Assembly (NCBI GenBank): GCA_035363115.1
Contig: DAOSEM010000002.1
Location: 310,001 to 374,000, forward strand
From: Syntrophales bacterium
GTDB taxonomy: Bacteria > Desulfobacterota > Syntrophia > Syntrophales > PHBD01
Reading direction: 5' to 3'
DNA: 64,000 nucleotides
The notes below the pieces were generated by a model, which searched no databases, was not told where the DNA came from, and saw only the letters and a program-made list of their open reading frames with translations. The translations under genes and the position numbers were made by a program. Shown piece by piece: positions 60,134 to 64,000 of this stretch. Each line of letters opens with the position of its first letter. The stretch's first letter is position 1.

Positions 60134-60892
60134 CTATTTCTTGTTGATATAGGTCTTGACCAGTTCCTTCCAGTAGGGGGTCTTCATGAGCTTCGTCAAT
60201 CCAGCATTGATCTTGTTCAGGAATGCGGTGTCCTCCTTGCGGACGGCGTAACCGAACTGCTCGTCGGGCATGCCGAAGGTCCCCAGGATTTTCACGGCCT
60301 TCTTCTTGCTGATGGCGTCCCTGGCGGGAGCGTCGTCCATGGCGGCGGCGGCGATGCGGCCGTTGAGGACGTCCTCGATGGCCAGAGGCGCGGAGTCATA
60401 CTGGACAAGCTGGAATTTCAGCCCCTTCTTCTTGATGAGATTTTCATCCATCCACTTGGCTTCCGTGGTGCCGCGCTGGACGCCGATCCGGCTGCCCGCT
60501 GCAAGAGCCTGCTCCACCGTCAGCCTGGCATCTTTCTTGGCGACGAGCACCTGCTGGATCTTCCAGTAGGGGATGGAGAAATTGACCTGCTTTTTCCGGG
60601 CGTCGGTGATGCTCATCCCGGAGGCGACAATGTCGATCTTCCTGGCCAGGAGGCTGGGGACGATGCTGTCCCAGTCCTGGGGCTGATGCTTGACCTGAAA
60701 GCCCTGGTCCTTGGCGATCCAGTCGAGTGCCTTGATGTCGAAGCCGTCGGGAGCGCCTTTTTTGTCTACGTAGGCGAAGGGCGGGAAGTTGGCATCGATG
60801 CCGTTGATATAGATCTTTTCCGCACCGACGGCGGGAGAGATCAGGACCAGACAGAGAATTGCGGCGGCAGCCAGCTGCCATGCCTTTTTCAT
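60134..60892 (-). CDS. ABC transporter substrate-binding protein, amino-acid type
   Basis: A 252-residue periplasmic binding protein. The signal peptide (MKKAWQLAAAAILCLVLISPAVGA) follows AAAGGAG at 6 bases, so ATG 60892 is the start. The mature protein begins EKIYINGIDANFPPFAYVDKKG and has GFDIKALDWIAKD, SIPYWKIQQVLVAKK and RIGVQRGTTEA, the pattern of family 3 solute-binding proteins for polar amino acids. Ligand not determined. Confidence 0.92.
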   Translation of the reverse strand: MKKAWQLAAAAILCLVLISPAVGAEKIYINGIDANFPPFAYVDKKGAPDGFDIKALDWIAKDQGFQVKHQPQDWDSIVPSLLARKIDIVASGMSITDARKKQVNFSIPYWKIQQVLVAKKDARLTVEQALAAGSRIGVQRGTTEAKWMDENLIKKKGLKFQLVQYDSAPLAIEDVLNGRIAAAAMDDAPARDAISKKKAVKILGTFGMPDEQFGYAVRKEDTAFLNKINAGLTKLMKTPYWKELVKTYINKK

Positions 60893-60922
60893 GGAGATCT
60901 CCTTTTCTCTTGGGTGTTCGGG

Positions 60923-60954
60923 AGCCGCCCCGCCGGCGGACCGGAGGGGCGGCT
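60923..60954. terminator. Hairpin between ompA-like and binding-protein genes
   Basis: AGCCGCCCC (60923-60931) pairs with GGGGCGGCT (60946-60954). The T-run (TTTCTG) follows on the plus strand only, so on the minus strand, where both flanking genes lie, it would be a weak terminator. Confidence 0.4.
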
Positions 60955-60965
60955 TTTCTGGAAGT

Positions 60966-62039
60966 CTATTTCTGGACGATGTATTCAACCACCGCGTCCA
61001 CCCGGCGGTTCTTCTGGCGGCCTTCCTTTGTCTTGTTGTCCGCGATGGGCTGAGTCAGGCCGTATCCCTTGGCGGAGATGCGGTCCTTGTCCACCTTGAA
61101 CTTGTCCACCATGTACTTCGCGACGGCAGCGGCCCGCCGCTGCGAAAGCTTCTGGTTGTAGGCCTTGCTGCCGACGTTGTCGGTATGGCCCTCGATGACG
61201 ACCTTGATCTCCGGATGGCGGTTGATCACGTCGGCGAACTTGGCGATTTCGTCATGGTACTTCTTCTTGACGACCCACTTGGCCGTGTCGAACTGGACGT
61301 TAATGGTCGCCCGGCCCTTTTCCAGCATTTCCTTCTCGGTCGCCGTCTGTTCCGCCTTGGCTTCTTCCTTCATCTCCTTGACCGGCTCCGGCGGAGGAGG
61401 CGGGGGCGGAGGAGGAGCTACGACCTTGGGCTCCGGCGGGGGCGGCGGAGGGGGCGGAGCGGGTTTCTCACCGCCGAACAGGAAGCTCAGCCCAAGGGTG
61501 TACTCCAGGTTTTCCATGGTGCTGCCAAAAACGAAGGGTACGCGGACGTCACCCCGCAGGGCCAGCCAGTCGGTCATGAACCACTTCAAGCCGGCGCCGA
61601 CATCAACCAGGAAGCGGTTTTTATTTCCGACCTCGGAAGGGTAGGAGATGGACTGACCACCGAAGCCTACTGCAAGGTAGGGAACCACTTTGTACTGGGG
61701 CATGAGGTACAGCAGACCCTCCAGCCGGTAGTTGAAGACGTTCGTGCTTTCTCTCCTGGCGGCCGCCCAGTTCTGGGCGTCCGTGCTCATGACATTCCAG
61801 GGAGCGGAGTATTCGGTTCGAACGTAGTCGAAGACGCCTTCCACACCGATGTACCGGGTGATGTCATAGCCGAACCGGATTCCATAAACGGGGGCATTTT
61901 TCAGGTGCTGATCGGAGTTGAAGACGTATCCTCCGATGAAAGGGGTGACTGAAAACGTGCCGGGACGAACCTCTGCCAATCCCGGCGAAGCCGCGGCCAG
62001 GACGAGCAGGACGATGAAACCGCATAAAATTTTCTTCAT
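60966..62039 (-). CDS. OmpA-family outer membrane protein
   Basis: A 357-residue protein. A signal peptide (MKKILCGFIVLLVLAAA) follows GGAGGAGG by 5 bases. Residues about 20-205 form an eight-stranded OmpA-like beta-barrel (GIRFGYDITRYIGVEGVFDYV), ending in aromatic FLFGG. A proline-rich hinge follows with two runs of 8-9 prolines, then a C-terminal OmpA peptidoglycan-binding domain (EGHTDNVGSKAYNQKLSQRRA, GYGLTQPIADN). It tethers the outer membrane to the cell wall. Confidence 0.95.
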   Translation of the reverse strand: MKKILCGFIVLLVLAAASPGLAEVRPGTFSVTPFIGGYVFNSDQHLKNAPVYGIRFGYDITRYIGVEGVFDYVRTEYSAPWNVMSTDAQNWAAARRESTNVFNYRLEGLLYLMPQYKVVPYLAVGFGGQSISYPSEVGNKNRFLVDVGAGLKWFMTDWLALRGDVRVPFVFGSTMENLEYTLGLSFLFGGEKPAPPPPPPPPEPKVVAPPPPPPPPPEPVKEMKEEAKAEQTATEKEMLEKGRATINVQFDTAKWVVKKKYHDEIAKFADVINRHPEIKVVIEGHTDNVGSKAYNQKLSQRRAAAVAKYMVDKFKVDKDRISAKGYGLTQPIADNKTKEGRQKNRRVDAVVEYIVQK

Positions 62040-62072
62040 TGCTTCCTCCTCCATTTCATAAACTAATAAGGA

Positions 62073-62087
62073 TGTGAACTGCTCACA
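62073..62087. promoter_or_regulatory. Palindromic operator candidate upstream of the ompA-like gene
   Basis: TGTGAACTGCTCACA: arms TGTGA/TCACA with a 5-base spacer, 34 bp upstream of ATG 62039. The arms are those of CRP sites, but the CRP spacer is 6, so the regulator is not clear. Confidence 0.35.
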
Positions 62088-62496
62088 CAAAAAACATCAA
62101 TCCCGGACATCGCTTCCCGAACGGCCTCCCTGCGCACGGGAAAGGAATCCGGAATTTTGAATGAAGATGTATGGAAGGTGCGTCAACCGCCGGTTCATGG
62201 TCGGGAAAACACCGCCTTCTTCGTCGTATGCCATGGCCGGACCCGCCATACAGGGACTCTGTGTCCGCATCCGCAGAGGATTTGACGTTATCCTGCAGGT
62301 TCATCCGGCTGGAGAGATCCCCATAAGGGTAATGTAACAGGGGCTGGATTTCGTTCATGCCCTGCTCGATCGACCGCGGCGGGATGTTCTCGTCGCTGGA
62401 CGGCTCCTCCATAAAAGGTAATTTGGATACGGAAGCACCATTTCCATGCTCTGAACACGCGGCGATGAGGAACGGAATGCTGGAGACGACGATCAT
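62083..62496 (-). CDS. Possible small lipoprotein (doubtful)
   Basis: A 137-codon frame starting with a hydrophobic leader and lipobox-like IAAC, with AGGGAA seven bases before ATG. The first 70 residues look plausible, but the rest (RRRRRCFPDHEPAV onward) looks random, and its end overlaps the ompA operator region. It may be a real gene with a frameshift, or chance. The stretch 62497-62690 holds no other gene. Confidence 0.3.
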   Translation of the reverse strand: MIVVSSIPFLIAACSEHGNGASVSKLPFMEEPSSDENIPPRSIEQGMNEIQPLLHYPYGDLSSRMNLQDNVKSSADADTESLYGGSGHGIRRRRRCFPDHEPAVDAPSIHLHSKFRIPFPCAGRPFGKRCPGLMFFV

Positions 62497-62690
62497 GATG
62501 CCGTTCCCTGCGTCGCAGGTTTGAAATTCTTAAACCATCCTCCGGCCTTCCGTCAACCTGAAAAACGTCGGGCGGAGGTTTTGCCCGTCATGGAGATACA
62601 GGCGCCGTCTGTCGTTCCACGAGCTTTTCATGGAAAAAAGAATCCATCTCTGTTACGCATTCGCCATCATTTGCAACAATGGAGGTTCTT

Positions 62691-63479
62691 ATGAAGACAT
62701 TCGATCTGTTCAAGCTCGACGGCAAGGTCGCCCTGGTGACGGGCGGCGGGCGCGGAATCGGAAAGTACATCGCCACGGGCCTGGCCGAGGCCGGTGCGGA
62801 CGTGGTCATCACCTCGAGAAAGATGAAGAACCTGGAGGCGACGGCCTCGGCATTGGAGAAGGAGACGGGGAGGAACGTCGTTCCCATCGCCTGTGATGTG
62901 GCAAAGGAGGAGGAAGTCGAGAAGATGGTCCAGGCGGTGAAGGAACGCTTCGGCCGGATCGACATCCTCGTCAACAATGCCGGGGCTACCTGGGGCGCCC
63001 CCACCCTCGACTTCCCCCTGGAGCGGTGGGACCAGCTTTTCAGCGTGAACGTCCGGGGCGTCTGGATGCTGACCCAGAAGGTCGCCCGGATCATGAAGGA
63101 GCAGGGGGGCGGCAACATCATCAACATCTCGTCCGTCATGGGTTTCCGCGGCTCGGAAGAGCTGGCCCATCCGGCGGTGCCCTACAATTCCACGAAAGCG
63201 GCCATCAATGTTCTCACGATGAACCTGGCGGTGAAACTGGCCCCCTTCAAGATCCGCGTCAACGCCATAGCCCCGGGATTCTTCCGGTCGGACATGATGG
63301 CCTACATCGAGAAGCCCGAGTTCAAGGAGGCGCACGACATGGTCCTTCAGGGCATTCCCCTGAGAAGAATCGGGGATGCGGACGACATGAAGGGCCTGGT
63401 CGTCTTCCTGGCGTCCGACGCCTCCGCCTACATGACGGGCCACATCGTCGTCAACGACGGCGGCATGATCGCCAAGTAG
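62691..63479 (+). CDS. Short-chain dehydrogenase/reductase
   Basis: A 262-residue SDR. NAD(P)-binding TGGGRGIGKYIA, NNAGATWGAP, catalytic Ser in NISSVMG and YNSTK (YxxxK), plus the C-terminal TGHIVVNDGG. It resembles gluconate 5-dehydrogenase and 3-ketoacyl reductases; the substrate is not known. ATG 62691 follows GGAGG by 5 bases. It is followed 78 bp later by a 4-hydroxybutyryl-CoA dehydratase-like gene, so a hydroxyacyl-CoA role is possible. Confidence 0.92.
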   Translation: MKTFDLFKLDGKVALVTGGGRGIGKYIATGLAEAGADVVITSRKMKNLEATASALEKETGRNVVPIACDVAKEEEVEKMVQAVKERFGRIDILVNNAGATWGAPTLDFPLERWDQLFSVNVRGVWMLTQKVARIMKEQGGGNIINISSVMGFRGSEELAHPAVPYNSTKAAINVLTMNLAVKLAPFKIRVNAIAPGFFRSDMMAYIEKPEFKEAHDMVLQGIPLRRIGDADDMKGLVVFLASDASAYMTGHIVVNDGGMIAK

Positions 63480-63557
63480 CGGGAACCCTGCCGGGAGCGA
63501 GGGCATCCACTTGCCGGCTGCGGAAATGGCTCCCGCTGACCAAAAGGAGGAAGATCC

Positions 63558-64000
63558 ATGGGCATCATGACGTCACAGCAGTATCTGGACAGTCTGCGGG
63601 CCCAGCACCCGTGCATCCATATCGGCGGGGAACGGGTGGAGAACGTGGCCGACAGCCCCTGGTTCTCCATCAGCCTGCGGGAGGCCTGCGCCCAATACGA
63701 CTGGCCGCATGATCCGGCATTTGAAAAGGACTTTGCGGCCTGGTCGCCCTTCATCGAGGAAAAGGTCAGTTTCTGGACGCACCTGCGCCTGGGCACCGAC
63801 GAGGTCCGGAAATTGGTGGAAGTGATCAAGCGTAACAATGCCCGGCACTTCTGCTCCATGTGCATGGGCATCGGGCTCTCCGTGATGTGGGCCACCACCT
63901 GGGATGTCGACCGGGCTCGGGGGACGAACTATCACGCCAATCTCCGGGCCTTTTTCGAGGAGATCCAGCGGAAGGACCTGCGCTACTGCATGGGGGTCAT
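63558..64000 (+). CDS. 4-hydroxybutyryl-CoA dehydratase / HpaB-family protein (cut by window end)
   Basis: The first 147 residues of a protein with the N-terminal pattern of 4-hydroxybutyryl-CoA dehydratase (AbfD): TSQQYLDSLR, IGGERVENVADSP and TTWDVDRARGTNYHANL. In AbfD two iron-sulfur cysteines are spaced CX3C (99 and 103); here they are C99 and C102 (HFCSMC), CX2C. The later ligands (His and Cys near 292-299) lie beyond the window. AAAGGAGG lies 7 bases before ATG. It may belong to a related dehydratase or isomerase rather than AbfD itself. Confidence 0.82.
   Translation, partial: MGIMTSQQYLDSLRAQHPCIHIGGERVENVADSPWFSISLREACAQYDWPHDPAFEKDFAAWSPFIEEKVSFWTHLRLGTDEVRKLVEVIKRNNARHFCSMCMGIGLSVMWATTWDVDRARGTNYHANLRAFFEEIQRKDLRYCMGV

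Noticed and set aside
61380..61470. GC-rich repeats resembling a microsatellite
   Set aside because: They encode the proline-rich hinge of the OmpA-like protein.
62569..62585. Plus-strand GG-N10-GC element (GGGCGGAGGTTTTGC) upstream of the SDR gene
   Set aside because: Only the GGC and TTGC parts agree with the sigma-54 consensus; it is about 105 bp from the start, and G-rich DNA gives such matches by chance.
1..64000. CRISPR array, prophage or integrative element
   Set aside because: No evenly spaced direct repeats, integrase, transposase, phage gene or attachment-site duplication was found; the single tRNA has no integrase beside it.

Overview
The window is GC-rich, densely packed Gram-negative DNA. 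It most resembles a Desulfobacterota (former Deltaproteobacteria) genome of the Syntrophus/Smithella type. That assignment is inferred from gene content: two acetyl-CoA hydrolase/CoA-transferase family genes, an AMP-forming acyl-CoA synthetase, crotonase-fold and 4-hydroxybutyryl-CoA dehydratase-like proteins, a periplasmic flavoprotein with a tetraheme cytochrome, two B12-type radical SAM proteins, several sigma-54 regulators, heptose-1-P adenylyltransferase and OmpA. No rRNA, CRISPR array, transposase or phage gene was seen. One tRNA gene is present.

Layout. 1-9.4 kb, mostly minus: Nudix and HAD hydrolases, two CoA-transferase family proteins (one fused to a GNAT domain), tRNA-Met(CAT) with promoter and terminator, an exported CsgG/TolB-like FG-GAP protein, a hemolysin III protein and a nitroreductase. 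9.6-19 kb, mostly plus: MscS-purB-lipoprotein, nadB (minus), the coupled tsaD-DUF2062-rsmA operon, then panC-panD-SprT-like. 19-23 kb: alpha/beta hydrolase, CYTH protein, cydAB. 23-32 kb, minus: a probable nine-gene operon running small protein - HD - TPR lipoprotein - GerMN - EF-G paralogue - MthK-like K+ channel - cNMP-binding protein - GAF/AAA+/Fis sigma-54 activator. 32-38 kb: amidohydrolase, rfaE2, rsfS-comF, a TIM-barrel protein, and two exported small proteins behind a sigma-54 promoter. 38-42 kb: a convergent histidine kinase / NtrC-type regulator pair, gap and a GAF protein. 42-52 kb, minus: radical SAM protein with an unknown partner, NhaD-like antiporter, acyl-CoA synthetase, ECHDC3-like crotonase, GGDEF protein, DUF3467 and a second radical SAM protein. 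52-64 kb: Tat-exported flavoprotein plus tetraheme cytochrome, MFS transporter, a polar amino-acid-type ABC transporter operon with a GlcD-like oxidase, OmpA, an SDR and the start of a 4-hydroxybutyryl-CoA dehydratase-like gene.

The most unusual region is 22.87-23.60 kb, directly downstream of the sigma-54 activator. On the minus strand it holds, in order, two near-identical 15-bp palindromes, an excellent sigma-54 promoter match, a 73-codon leader ORF, and three perfect-stem hairpins ending in a U-tract terminator. The first and third hairpins share the loop sequence UUCCCUCCUUU, the complement of a strong Shine-Dalgarno sequence. I propose a small RNA that titrates or blocks ribosome-binding sites, made on demand by a K+/cyclic-nucleotide/GAF-sensing cassette. 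The DNA elements are read directly from the sequence; the function is inference.

A second theme is dispersed intergenic repeats: a composite element at 37.5 kb and, inverted, at 58.3 kb; GC-rich units at 37.8, 55.8 and 56.1 kb; and a 126-bp element with inverted ends at 55.9 kb. One copy of the composite element splits the ABC transporter operon.
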